A stretch of DNA of 64,000 nucleotides from Sphingobacterium bovistauri (GTDB lineage Bacteria > Bacteroidota > Bacteroidia > Sphingobacteriales > Sphingobacteriaceae), in the NCBI RefSeq assembly GCF_020295405.1, contig NZ_JADEYP010000016.1:25697-89696 (forward strand), in the 5' to 3' direction. Made by a program: the position numbers and the translations under genes. The notes beneath the pieces were generated by a model. It was not told the origin of the DNA. It did no database searches and saw only the letters and a program-made list of their open reading frames with translations. Shown one piece after another: positions 55,626 to 63,873 of this stretch (position 1 is the stretch's first letter; each line of letters opens with the position of its first letter).

Positions 55626-55774
55626 TTATACATTTTCAAATTCTTTAGGATAGTGCGCTGTTCCATTGACATCCATCAATTTGGCTTCGACCTCTTCTTG
55701 TTCAAAAGCTTGTTTAGTGATTTGGTAAATTGCTTGGTGATCTTTGGATTTTTCTTGCTGGATGGTTGGGACAT
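55626..55774 (-). pseudogene. Remnant of a GNAT acetyltransferase
   Basis: On the minus strand a short frame reads KDHQAIYQITKQAFEQEE, the typical first strand-helix of YhbS-like GNAT enzymes. Within about ten residues it then jumps to GTAHYPKEFENV and a stop, the typical C-terminal end (HYPxEF) of the same family. About 100 internal residues appear to be deleted. The likely original start (ATG at 55774) is out of frame with the rest, so a small frameshift is also present. No product is expected. Confidence 0.5.
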
Positions 55775-55961
55775 ATTATATTATTGATCTATTTGACTAT
55801 TTAATGTTAGATTTATTTAATAGAGGAGTTTCTGTTACAAACAAAAGAAAAAAATGTTAAAAAATAATATTTTACTGATTATTATATATATATATTTGTA
55901 ATGAATCTGAACAGAACTAGTTTCTTTAGTAGGATTCCCCCGGTGGCTTACGTCACCTTTT

Positions 55962-56726
55962 TTATATCTCTACAATTCCATAATTGTTTTTTGAGGTTAC
56001 CATTTTTACAGTTACGTTATCCAATCTCTTATAAAATTTATCCCCTCCTTTTTTCTTCATATAAGTGTTCGATTGATATTTTTGTTTAATGCAATATGCT
56101 AGAACATCATTCATTTGATGTAAAAATGAATATTGAGAATCTCTTAAAACTGGATTCTCGATTACAGAATTTATTTTGATGTTTCTATATCCTGAATTAT
56201 ATATTTCTGTTTTATTTGGGATCGTATTATAATGTCGCATTTTCCTTACAAGTCTCCTAAGTTTAGTTCCCTCTGTGTTATCAGATAGTATCATTCCTCT
56301 ATCATCTGTATTAGAGGGGCCACGAAAATTTTTATTACTAATTGTATTTTCAAACCTCATTATTAAAGTATTCCAAGCTAATTCAAAAATGTCATCATTT
56401 CTATTATTTTTATCAATTACAACACTAAATACATTAAGGTCAGGTTGTAAATTTAGCCAGTCAATACACTTTTTAATAATATCTAATCTATCATTTCTTT
56501 TTATTCTGATAAGTTTACCAGGTTTGTTAATTAATTCTGTGCAATGAATCTCTTCTCTTAATTTTAGCCCTTTGGTATCTCTTAAAAATTTTCTAAATTC
56601 TACCAGACTTTCTAGAGTTTGTTTCCACCTTAACTCATGAATTACTATTGCGGACAATATAAAGTATCTAGTTGGGCTGTTATTAACGCCAACATCTCCA
56701 CTTTCGTCAACATACATTAAATACAT
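55962..56726 (-). CDS. DUF3800-family protein
   Basis: A 254-residue protein starting with the DUF3800 signature YLMYVDESGDVG (acidic residues of an RNase H-like fold), followed by FILSAIVI, the conserved REEIHCTEL region and VFSVVIDKN; a second acidic site near NDVLAYCIKQ completes the pattern. DUF3800 proteins are common on phages, mobile elements and defence islands and are predicted nucleases, but their role is not established. It sits in a very AT-rich segment beside gene debris, consistent with acquisition by transfer. Confidence 0.82.
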   Translation of the reverse strand: MYLMYVDESGDVGVNNSPTRYFILSAIVIHELRWKQTLESLVEFRKFLRDTKGLKLREEIHCTELINKPGKLIRIKRNDRLDIIKKCIDWLNLQPDLNVFSVVIDKNNRNDDIFELAWNTLIMRFENTISNKNFRGPSNTDDRGMILSDNTEGTKLRRLVRKMRHYNTIPNKTEIYNSGYRNIKINSVIENPVLRDSQYSFLHQMNDVLAYCIKQKYQSNTYMKKKGGDKFYKRLDNVTVKMVTSKNNYGIVEI

Positions 56727-56764
56727 ATTCTTATTAAGTTTATTGGTTCTTTAAAAATCATTTC

Positions 56765-56797
56765 CTTCCAAAAGTATCGTGGAAATACCTTTGGAAG
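56765..56797 (-). terminator. Possible terminator of the thyA-folA operon
   Basis: CTTCCAAA (56765-56772) pairs with TTTGGAAG (56790-56797), then after one mismatch GTAT pairs with ATAC. On the minus strand a T5 run comes only about 7 bases after the stem, so termination strength is uncertain. Confidence 0.4.
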
Positions 56798-56812
56798 AAA
56801 AGGGAGTATTAG

Positions 56813-57307
56813 TTACGCTCTTTCGTATACTTCGAACGTATAATCAAAAGCGTGTTTTTCGTCTTTTTCGTACTTTTCAGCACTGACTAATTTCCATTCA
56901 TCATCTAACAATTCAGGGAAATACGCATCGCCATCTATCGTAGTGTGCACACGAGTCAACAAGATTTTATCCGCTAAAGGCAATGTTTGCTTGTAGATTT
57001 CTGCACCACCGATAATAAAGACTTCACGCTCATCACGACAGTAGTTTAATACTTCTTGCACACTATTAGCTACATCCACTTCTTCGTGATTGTAGTTCAT
57101 ATCATGCGTCAAAATAATATTGCGACGCTCAGGAAGTGGTTTGCCAATGGAATCAAAAGTCTTACGACCCATCACCACTGAATGCTCCAATGTATTTTTC
57201 TTAAAGTATTTAAAATCATTAGGCAAATGCCACAGCATCTGATTGTTTTTGCCGATGGCATTATTTTCTGCAGCAGCTACGATTAATGTTATTTTAGTAT
57301 CAGTCAT
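56813..57307 (-). CDS. folA: Dihydrofolate reductase
   Basis: Reduces dihydrofolate to tetrahydrofolate with NADPH. The 164 residues show the classical start ITLIVAAAENNAIGKNNQMLWHLPNDFKYFKK (catalytic acidic residue D in LPNDF), VVMGRKTFDSIGKPLP and FIIGGAEIYKQTLPLADKI. It follows thyA on the same strand, a common pairing, since ThyA produces the dihydrofolate that FolA recycles. The two are separated here by the four-helix-bundle element. Confidence 0.96.
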   Translation of the reverse strand: MTDTKITLIVAAAENNAIGKNNQMLWHLPNDFKYFKKNTLEHSVVMGRKTFDSIGKPLPERRNIILTHDMNYNHEEVDVANSVQEVLNYCRDEREVFIIGGAEIYKQTLPLADKILLTRVHTTIDGDAYFPELLDDEWKLVSAEKYEKDEKHAFDYTFEVYERA

Positions 57308-57323
57308 TTTAGATTATTAATTA

Positions 57324-57746
57324 TTAATGGTTAATTGTAAAAATTTATCTCACATCAACTCATATTTGCTTTAGTAGTTTTAATAATAGATGTAATCAAT
57401 TTAATGATTTTAATCGCATCGTTTATTATACTTTCAAATTGTTCATCTGTGAGATAATCCGTTTCTTTCAACAATTCCAACCAGTATATAGTTTCGTTAA
57501 TTTCCTTTTGTGCAATACTCATTTTGTGTTTAAAATCAGAATTTGATTCCGCGTGTTCTGCTTCACGAATCATGGCACCAACACTCGTTCCTGAGCGAAT
57601 TAATTGTTTACTCAGTACAAATTCTTTTTTCTGTTCACGCAAATACTGAGAAAGCTTCACGATTCTGACCGCAAATTCAAAACTGATGTTTTTAATGATA
57701 TTCTCTCTCATTTATACATCATTAATCATTTACCATCAACCATTAA
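57324..57746. mobile_element. IVS-like element: four-helix-bundle gene bracketed by 18-bp inverted repeats
   Basis: TTAATGGTTAATTGTAAA at 57324-57341 and, on the other strand, TTAATGGTTGATGGTAAA at 57729-57746 match in 16 of 18 positions. They flank the four-helix-bundle gene 13 bases past its stop and 17 bases before its start. The right copy ends 3 bases before the thyA stop codon, and the left one begins 16 bases after the folA start codon on the plus-strand map. Intervening sequences in 23S rRNA genes have the same plan: complementary ends around a gene for this protein family. A 423-base element inserted in the thyA-folA gap is the simplest reading. Confidence 0.5.
57355..57711 (-). CDS. 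Four-helix-bundle protein (23S rRNA intervening-sequence protein family)
   Basis: A 118-residue helical protein of the S23/IVP family, recognised by FAVRIVKLSQYLREQKKEFVL, LIRSGTSVGAMIREAEHAES and DFKHKMSIAQKEINETIYWLELL. Members form pentameric four-helix bundles. They occur inside 23S rRNA intervening sequences and also as scattered chromosomal genes of unknown function. Here it separates thyA from folA, is co-directional with them, and is framed by near-perfect inverted repeats. Confidence 0.9.
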   Translation of the reverse strand: MRENIIKNISFEFAVRIVKLSQYLREQKKEFVLSKQLIRSGTSVGAMIREAEHAESNSDFKHKMSIAQKEINETIYWLELLKETDYLTDEQFESIINDAIKIIKLITSIIKTTKANMS

Positions 57747-57749
57747 GAG

Positions 57750-58571
57750 TTAAATCGCTACAGGAGCTTTGATATGTGGTTCGAATTCATAACCTACCAA
57801 TTCGAAATCTTCAAATTTGAAATCAAAAATATCCTTTACTTCTGGATTGATTTTCATTGTAGGAAGTAGTTTTGGCGTACGAGACAATTGCAATTCTGTT
57901 TGTTCGAAGTGGTTGCTGTAGATATGCGCATCACCGAAAGTATGTACAAATTCGCCTGCTTCCATATCGCACACTTGTGCGACCATCATCGTCAATAGGG
58001 CATAAGAAGCAATATTGAATGGTACACCTAAGAAAATATCCGCAGAACGTTGGTACAACTGACAAGAAAGTTGTGGTTTCAAAATTCCTTTTTCAGGTTG
58101 TGCAGGAGACACGTAGAACTGAAAGAAAGCGTGACAAGGTGGCAAAGCCATGTTTTCGATTTCGGCCACATTCCATGCCGACACGATGATACGGCGCGAA
58201 TCAGGTGATTTTTTTAACTGATTAATTACCTGAGTAATCTGGTCAATATGTCTGCCATCTGGCGTAGGCCAAGAACGCCATTGCGAACCGTACACGGGTC
58301 CTAAATTGCCGTTTTCATCAGCCCATTCATCCCAAATGCTTACGCCATTGTCTTTTAAGTATTTGATATTGGTTTCACCTTTCAAAAACCAAATTAATTC
58401 GTGGATAATCGAACGTAAATGCAGTTTTTTGGTTGTAATAATCGGAAAACCTTCTTGTAGATTGAAACGCATTTGATAACCAAAAACACTACGTGTACCC
58501 GTACCCGTTCTATCTGTTTTGTCCACTCCTGTGGTATATACGTGCTTTAGTAAATCTAAATATTGTTTCAT
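57750..58571 (-). CDS. thyA: Thymidylate synthase
   Basis: Methylates dUMP to dTMP with methylene-tetrahydrofolate. The 273 residues carry [22 protein letters not shown] near the N-terminus, the dUMP and catalytic region [16 protein letters not shown] (nucleophile cysteine in PPCH), [22 protein letters not shown], and the C-terminal IKAPVAI. The length is normal for ThyA. It is probably the first gene of the thyA-(four-helix bundle)-folA transcript. Confidence 0.97.
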   Translation of the reverse strand: MKQYLDLLKHVYTTGVDKTDRTGTGTRSVFGYQMRFNLQEGFPIITTKKLHLRSIIHELIWFLKGETNIKYLKDNGVSIWDEWADENGNLGPVYGSQWRSWPTPDGRHIDQITQVINQLKKSPDSRRIIVSAWNVAEIENMALPPCHAFFQFYVSPAQPEKGILKPQLSCQLYQRSADIFLGVPFNIASYALLTMMVAQVCDMEAGEFVHTFGDAHIYSNHFEQTELQLSRTPKLLPTMKINPEVKDIFDFKFEDFELVGYEFEPHIKAPVAI

Positions 58572-58625
58572 GTTTCAATATGTTAAATGGAATTTAATTT
58601 TACGAAGTTAAGATATTTTTTACAA

Positions 58626-59297
58626 CTAACTAAATGAAGTATTGCTGTCAAATTTATCCCTTTCTAAGTAAAGGTTATCTGTAAAAATCTCGATAATTAT
58701 CTTTTCAATTTCCTTCGGATTGTAGGATTCCGAACTTCGGCAGAGATGATAATTTGTTTGTAGTATGGATCTGATTAAGTCAGAAACATGGTGATATGTT
58801 AATGTATTTCCGAATTTGAAAGCGAAATAAAAGCCAAAGATTGAGATTAATAACCCTGAAACTCCATAAAATGTGTTGTCAAATAAAAGGATACATGAAA
58901 GGACAAAAATACCCAATAGTGAGTAAGTAATCCATGCAGGAGGCTCTAACATGTTTAAATTAAAACCTAACTCTTGTTCTATACTTTTTATCTGTTCTCT
59001 TCGATTTGACTTAGGGAAAAGTTCTTCTAATAAAGAACTTGGTTTAATCTTTTGATTGATATTTTGAGTAAACAAATAAGCTCGTTTGAATTTATAAAAT
59101 GCTTGTTGGGAAGTACACGAATCAACCTGTGATATATTTAAATAGGATGTTGTCAGATTAGTTAAGTCATTAAAAGAATTAATTTTATTTATATCATTAT
59201 CATCAAATTTCACAGCAAATGTTTTTTCAATTTGAAGGATGCAATCCTCAAAATCTAAAGGATCCATTTTCTTAAAATTCTCAGCAAGGTAATTCAT
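58626..59297 (-). CDS. Membrane protein with acyl-carrier-protein-like N-terminus
   Basis: A 223-residue protein. Residues about 15-55 (FEDCILQIEKTFAVKFDDND, then INSFNDLTNLTTSYL) have the helix pattern of an acyl carrier protein, but the phosphopantetheine-carrying DSL motif is absent. Two adjacent membrane helices follow at about 120-165 (ITYSLLGIFVLSCILLF and GVSGLLISIFGFYFAF). The C-terminal part is polar and helical. The function is unknown; similar proteins are found singly in Bacteroidota. It lies upstream of thyA on the same strand, 54 bases away. Confidence 0.55.
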   Translation of the reverse strand: MNYLAENFKKMDPLDFEDCILQIEKTFAVKFDDNDINKINSFNDLTNLTTSYLNISQVDSCTSQQAFYKFKRAYLFTQNINQKIKPSSLLEELFPKSNRREQIKSIEQELGFNLNMLEPPAWITYSLLGIFVLSCILLFDNTFYGVSGLLISIFGFYFAFKFGNTLTYHHVSDLIRSILQTNYHLCRSSESYNPKEIEKIIIEIFTDNLYLERDKFDSNTSFS

Positions 59298-59388
59298 TAT
59301 TGCTCAATTTAAATCTCTTGAATAAAGATATAAAATGTCATTGGCATCTCAAATCTTATACTTATAAAGCGAAGTCTAAAAAAAAGCG

Positions 59389-59396
59389 TATTTTTG
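59389..59396 (+). promoter_or_regulatory. Candidate -7 box of mtaB
   Basis: TATTTTTG fits TAnnTTTG and is followed by CA. It ends 9 bases before the mtaB ATG at 59406, implying a very short leader. It also argues against a start at TTG 59394, which lies in the box. Confidence 0.45.
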
Positions 59397-59405
59397 CAGC
59401 TTATT

Positions 59406-60725
59406 ATGAATAAAAAAGTAGCTTTCTATACACTGGGTTGTAAGTTGAATTTTTCGGAGACTTCATCGATTGGGCGTCAGTTCAAGGATGCGGGCTATGA
59501 TACCACGCCATTCAACTCACCTGCGGACGTTTATGTAATCAACACCTGTTCGGTGACGGACAATGCGGACAAGAAATGTCGAAAGGTCGTAAAGGAAGCG
59601 TTGAAATATTCGCCAAATGCTTATATCACAATTGTAGGTTGTTATGCGCAGTTGAAACCGCAGGAAATCGCAGAGATTCCAGGTGTGGATATGGTGTTGG
59701 GTGCGGCGGAAAAGTTCAATATCATTGAGCATATCAATGATCTGACTAAGCAAGAGAAAGCGGTTGTTCATAATGGACCGATTGATGAAACAAATCAATT
59801 CGTGACGGCATATTCGATTGGCGATCGTACACGTACTTTCTTGAAAGTACAAGACGGTTGTGATTATTCGTGTACGTTCTGTACGATTCCTTTGGCACGT
59901 GGTGCAAGTCGTTCGGGGAAAATTGAAGATAGCGTTCGTCAAGCGGAAGAAATTGCTGCTTCGGGTGTGAAGGAAATTGTATTGACAGGCGTAAATATTG
60001 GCGATTACGGTATTCGTGATGGGAAACGTCAGGACAAATTCTTGGATTTAGTAAAAGCTCTGGACGAAGTCGAAGGTATCGACCGTATACGTATTTCCTC
60101 AATCGAACCAAATTTATTAGCCAATGAAATTATTGAATTTGTGGCACAATCTAAGCGCTTTGTTCCGCATTTTCATATGCCATTACAATCAGGGAATAAC
60201 AAAGTATTAGCGCAAATGCGTCGTCGTTATAAACGTGAATTGTATGGCGAGCGAGTAGCAAAAATCAAATCATTGATGCCGAATGCCTGTATTGGTGTAG
60301 ATGTGATTGTTGGTTTTCCGGGTGAAACTCGTGAAGATTTTATCGATACGTACAATTTCTTGAATGATATGCCGATTTCATATTTGCATGTATTTACTTA
60401 TTCGGAACGTGAAAATACGATTGCAGCGCAGATGGAAGGTGCTGTACCAGGCGCACAGCGTTCGGACCGTAGCAAGATGTTGCATATTCTTTCGGAGAAA
60501 AAACGTCGTGCTTTTTATGAAGAAAATCTTGGCGCAATAGGAGAGGTTTTATTCGAATCGGATGAGAAAGATGGATTTATGCATGGATTCTCCAAAAATT
60601 ATGTAAAAGTGCGTACACCTTACGATCCATTATTAGTGAATGAGATTGTTCCAGTGAAATTTATTTCTATTTCCGAATCTGGCGATGTAGACATTGAAGA
60701 GCTTCCAGAGTTGTTGGCTCATTAA
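59406..60725 (+). CDS. mtaB: tRNA t6A37 methylthiotransferase MtaB
   Basis: Radical-SAM enzyme that converts t6A37 to ms2t6A in tRNAs reading ANN codons. The N-terminal methylthiotransferase domain binds a cluster through C12 (GCKLNFSE), C48 (NTCSVTD) and C79 (GCYAQ). The radical-SAM motif is C152, C156 and C159 (GCDYSCTFCTIP). A TRAM domain is C-terminal (about 375-435). 439 residues, normal. The start is ATG 59406; the shorter-motif TTG at 59394 is rejected. It is monocistronic with its own terminator. Confidence 0.95.
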   Translation: MNKKVAFYTLGCKLNFSETSSIGRQFKDAGYDTTPFNSPADVYVINTCSVTDNADKKCRKVVKEALKYSPNAYITIVGCYAQLKPQEIAEIPGVDMVLGAAEKFNIIEHINDLTKQEKAVVHNGPIDETNQFVTAYSIGDRTRTFLKVQDGCDYSCTFCTIPLARGASRSGKIEDSVRQAEEIAASGVKEIVLTGVNIGDYGIRDGKRQDKFLDLVKALDEVEGIDRIRISSIEPNLLANEIIEFVAQSKRFVPHFHMPLQSGNNKVLAQMRRRYKRELYGERVAKIKSLMPNACIGVDVIVGFPGETREDFIDTYNFLNDMPISYLHVFTYSERENTIAAQMEGAVPGAQRSDRSKMLHILSEKKRRAFYEENLGAIGEVLFESDEKDGFMHGFSKNYVKVRTPYDPLLVNEIVPVKFISISESGDVDIEELPELLAH

Positions 60726-60740
60726 TATAAGATATAACAG

Positions 60741-60767
60741 GGGATGATTTTTCATCCCTTTTTTATT
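60741..60767 (+). terminator. Terminator of mtaB
   Basis: GGGATGA (60741-60747) pairs with TCATCCC (60752-60758) over a TTTT loop, followed by six T bases. Confidence 0.82.
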
Positions 60768-60832
60768 GTCATCCTAATTCAGTACCTTATTCCTAAAATA
60801 TTCCTAATTCTAATGGTATTATTGTTTCTACT

Positions 60833-61504
60833 ATGAAAGTATTGATTGTCGAAGATGAATTAGCGTTGCAAGCAGGTATTCGCGAGTTTTTAGCGGGAGA
60901 GAAGTTTTTGGTAGAGGTTGCTTCGACTTATATGGAAGCGATTGATAAAGTCATGAACTATCCCTACGATTGTGTATTGTTGGATGTTATGTTGCCAGGT
61001 GGTTCGGGATTAGATGTTTTGCGAGAAATGCGTGTCAATGAAATCAAGAGCCCTGTATTAATTCTTTCAGCAAAAGATTCGGTCGATGATAAAGTGGCAG
61101 GATTGGAAATAGGGGCGGACGATTATTTGGCTAAACCTTTTCATTTTGCAGAACTGTTAGCGCGCTTGAGGTCAATTATTCGTCGTAATGCGCAAGATGG
61201 GCAACATTTGTTGTTATACAAAAATGTAAGTCTACATCCTGAAACGCGTGAAGTGCTGATTAGTGGTCTACCTCTTACGTTGAATCGAAAAGAATACGAT
61301 CTTTTTTATTATTTCATGCTTCGTCCGAATAAGTTGTTGGAAAAATCAACGTTGGCAGAAACCGTTTGGGGCGATCATGCGGATCAGGCAGATAATCTGG
61401 ATTTTATTTATTCACAAATAAAGAATCTTCGTAAGAAACTTAAATCTGCAAGTGCAGATTGTGATTTGCAAGCTGTATATGGTGTGGGCTATAAATTGGT
61501 ATAA
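60833..61504 (+). CDS. OmpR/PhoB-family response regulator
   Basis: A 223-residue regulator with receiver domain (acidic pocket E7-D8, phosphoacceptor D51 in VLLDVMLPGGSG, conserved lysine in LAKPF) and C-terminal winged-helix DNA-binding domain (about 125-220, ETREVLISGLPLTLNRKEYDLFYYF, LDFIYSQIKNLRKKL). Its stop codon directly abuts the start of the sensor kinase gene (TAA-ATG), so they form one operon. Its likely targets are the PepSY-like genes downstream. Confidence 0.95.
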   Translation: MKVLIVEDELALQAGIREFLAGEKFLVEVASTYMEAIDKVMNYPYDCVLLDVMLPGGSGLDVLREMRVNEIKSPVLILSAKDSVDDKVAGLEIGADDYLAKPFHFAELLARLRSIIRRNAQDGQHLLLYKNVSLHPETREVLISGLPLTLNRKEYDLFYYFMLRPNKLLEKSTLAETVWGDHADQADNLDFIYSQIKNLRKKLKSASADCDLQAVYGVGYKLV

Positions 61505-62791
61505 ATGGCTATCTCTGTAAAAAATTATACGAATCGTTTTGTGGTTATTGCCATCCTTGTGGTGATGGCTATTTGGGCTGCTTTATTTTATGCAGTGATC
61601 ATGGATGAAGTGTATGATAATATTGACGATGGTCTCAAAAATCAAAAAATATTAATTTTACGAGAAGTTTATCGTAATCCTAAAATTATTGAAGAATCTA
61701 AGGATTTTGGCGTGAATCAATTTGTGATTAGGGAGGCTGAAAACACCGAAGAGGTTGTTGATCAAAATAAGTTTTCTAAAGAATTGATCTATATGCCTTA
61801 CGATGAAGAAGAGGAGCCATACCGCATTTTACATACGGGTTTTTATGACGCAACAGGTAAACCCTATCGATTGGAAATACGTACTTCTACTGTCGAAGAA
61901 GATGATTTTCTAATCAATCTGGCGATTTCTTTAGTTGTTTTGTACATTGTCATAGTGCTGAGCATTTTGATTATCAACCATTATATGCTTGGTCGAGCTT
62001 GGCAACCTTTCAAGCAAATTTTAAAAAATCTATCAAAGTACCGTTTTGGTAAAGCCAATAGTTTTGAATCGGTAAAATCGCCTGTTTCGGAATTCAATGA
62101 CCTTAATAATCATATTCGACATATGATACAGCAAAATGAAAAGGTATTTGATGGGCAGAAGCGTTTCCTAGAAAATGCTGCGCATGAATTACAAACGCCA
62201 CTAGCTGTCGGTATTGGGAAACTTGAATTGGTATTAGAAAACACATCTCTTAACGAAGAAGATACCGTTCGTATCGTAGAAGCGAAGCGTTCTTTGCAAC
62301 GTATGGTTAATTTGAACAAAAGTTTGCTGACACTTTCACGTATCAATAACCAACAATATGCTGGAAGCGAAAATGTCAATGTAAATACTGTAATTACAGA
62401 TCTTTTGAATGACTACGAGGATTTGATTACATATAAGGAAATTCAATTAAATATTCAGCAGGATGGCATTTTTGAAGTCCATGCTAATCCAGATTTAATG
62501 CAAATATTGTTTTCTAATCTACTTAGCAATGCAGTTAAATACAATGTTACAGCTGGTTATTTAGTTGTTCTAATAAAATCTGATGCGGTGGTGATTTCTA
62601 ACACGAGTCAAGAAAAGGCATTAAACCCAGATTACATCTTCGAGCGATTTTATAAAGGAAGCCAAGATCATAACTCCAATGGTTTAGGTTTGTCCATCAT
62701 AAAGACTATTTTGGAAAAATATCCTTTCTTAAAGATTCAGTATTCTTATCAGAATAGTTTGCAAGTTTTTGAAATTATGCGTGTTAAATAA
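61505..62791 (+). CDS. Sensor histidine kinase
   Basis: A 428-residue membrane kinase. It has two membrane helices (about 11-33 and 138-160), a short periplasmic sensor of about 100 residues rich in E and D (EDFGVNQFVIREAENTEE), a HisKA domain with phosphoacceptor H227 (ENAAHELQTPLAV), and an ATPase domain with NLLSNAVKYN (N box) and NGLGLSIIK (G box). The F box is short and the C-terminus ends soon after the G2 region. It pairs with the response regulator just upstream. The ligand may be a metal or a cell-envelope signal, as with other PepSY-linked systems (inference). Confidence 0.93.
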   Translation: MAISVKNYTNRFVVIAILVVMAIWAALFYAVIMDEVYDNIDDGLKNQKILILREVYRNPKIIEESKDFGVNQFVIREAENTEEVVDQNKFSKELIYMPYDEEEEPYRILHTGFYDATGKPYRLEIRTSTVEEDDFLINLAISLVVLYIVIVLSILIINHYMLGRAWQPFKQILKNLSKYRFGKANSFESVKSPVSEFNDLNNHIRHMIQQNEKVFDGQKRFLENAAHELQTPLAVGIGKLELVLENTSLNEEDTVRIVEAKRSLQRMVNLNKSLLTLSRINNQQYAGSENVNVNTVITDLLNDYEDLITYKEIQLNIQQDGIFEVHANPDLMQILFSNLLSNAVKYNVTAGYLVVLIKSDAVVISNTSQEKALNPDYIFERFYKGSQDHNSNGLGLSIIKTILEKYPFLKIQYSYQNSLQVFEIMRVK

Positions 62792-62870
62792 TTTTTATAA
62801 AATTCGTTATTATTCCCGAATCTTTCCCAATTCACTTTTGATTTTTGTAGTATAAATAAAAGATTAAAAG

Positions 62871-63314
62871 ATGAAAACAATATTTAAAACATTATCCGTA
62901 GTTGCCTTGATGACCACAAGTTTGGCTGCGAATGCACAGGATAAAATTATTGATTTGGGGCAGTTACCTAAACAAGCACAGAGTTTTATTAAAACTTACG
63001 CTTCCAAATTAAGCATTGCTTATATCAAATTAGAAGAGGAGCTTTTCTTTAAGAAAAATTACGAGGTTAAAATGAAAGATGGCTCGGAATTTGAATTTGA
63101 CAAGGATGGAAATTGGAAAGAAGTTGATTTAAAGCATAATGCTGTGCCTATAGAATTGATACCGCAGGCAATAAGAGCTTATGTGTCAAAGAGTTTTCCA
63201 AATAACAGTATTGTGCAAATAGCAAAGAATTCTTCGCGATATGAAGTTGAATTATCAAATGGGTTAGATTTGGAATTCAATAGTAAGGGGAAATTTTTGC
63301 GTATAGATGACTAA
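62871..63314 (+). CDS. Exported PepSY-like (DUF2874) protein
   Basis: A 147-residue periplasmic protein with signal peptide ending NAQ (about residue 23). The mature part has two copies of a PepSY-like unit: KKNYEVKMKDGSEFEFDKDGNWKEVD and then a second ending YEVELSNGLDLEFNSKGKFLRID. Such proteins (beta-lactamase-inhibitor-like fold) are common in Bacteroidota and are often induced by a neighbouring two-component system. It lies 79 bases after the kinase gene and 40 bases before its paralogue. Confidence 0.82.
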   Translation: MKTIFKTLSVVALMTTSLAANAQDKIIDLGQLPKQAQSFIKTYASKLSIAYIKLEEELFFKKNYEVKMKDGSEFEFDKDGNWKEVDLKHNAVPIELIPQAIRAYVSKSFPNNSIVQIAKNSSRYEVELSNGLDLEFNSKGKFLRIDD

Positions 63315-63354
63315 CGATACAATTTTTACACACTTAAAATTTAAATGTAATAAT

Positions 63355-63810
63355 ATGAAAAATTTATTTTCAAAAGCGATTTTAGCCGTAGCTGTAGTAT
63401 TCACAATGACTTCTTGTGATAAGGATGATGAATTAATTTCGAACGATGATTTGCCAATGGTATCAAAGTCTTTTGTAAGCCAATATTTTGGAAGTGCAAA
63501 GGTTATTTCGACAATAAAAGATAAAGAAAGTTCTTCTACATTCGAATACGAGGTTAAATTAGATAATGGGGTAGATATTAAATTTGATAATGCAGGACTT
63601 TGGCAAGATGTAGAAGCGAGAAATGATCGTGATGCATTACCAATTACATCTTTTATCTTACCATCGATTGTAAGTTATGTTACAGCTAACTATGCAACTG
63701 TAGGTATTAATAGTATTGATAGAGAAGTTAATGGATTTGATGTAGAATTAACAAACGATATCGATTTAGAATTCGACAAAGAAGGTAATTTTATTCGTGT
63801 AGATAAGTAA
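63355..63810 (+). CDS. PepSY-like lipoprotein, paralogue of the preceding gene
   Basis: A 151-residue lipoprotein: MKNLFSKAILAVAVVFTMTSC (lipobox cysteine 21), then DKDDELIS. It shows the same twin-repeat architecture as its neighbour (FEYEVKLDNGVDIKFDNAG and VELTNDIDLEFDKEGNFIRVD). The first anchors to a membrane while the other is soluble, so they could work together. The start is ATG 63355; a longer frame from 63307 overlaps the previous gene and would hide the signal peptide. Confidence 0.82.
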   Translation: MKNLFSKAILAVAVVFTMTSCDKDDELISNDDLPMVSKSFVSQYFGSAKVISTIKDKESSSTFEYEVKLDNGVDIKFDNAGLWQDVEARNDRDALPITSFILPSIVSYVTANYATVGINSIDREVNGFDVELTNDIDLEFDKEGNFIRVDK

Positions 63811-63830
63811 TCATCCTATAATATTAAAAC

Positions 63831-63867
63831 AAAAAAGGGGACAACATATTGTTGTCCCCTTTTTTTA
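63831..63867 (+). terminator. Strong terminator after the PepSY-like pair
   Basis: 16-bp perfect stem (63831-63846 with 63850-63865, core GGGGACAACA) followed by a T-run. It also works in reverse because of the A-run at its base. Confidence 0.88.
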
Positions 63868-63873
63868 GTATTA

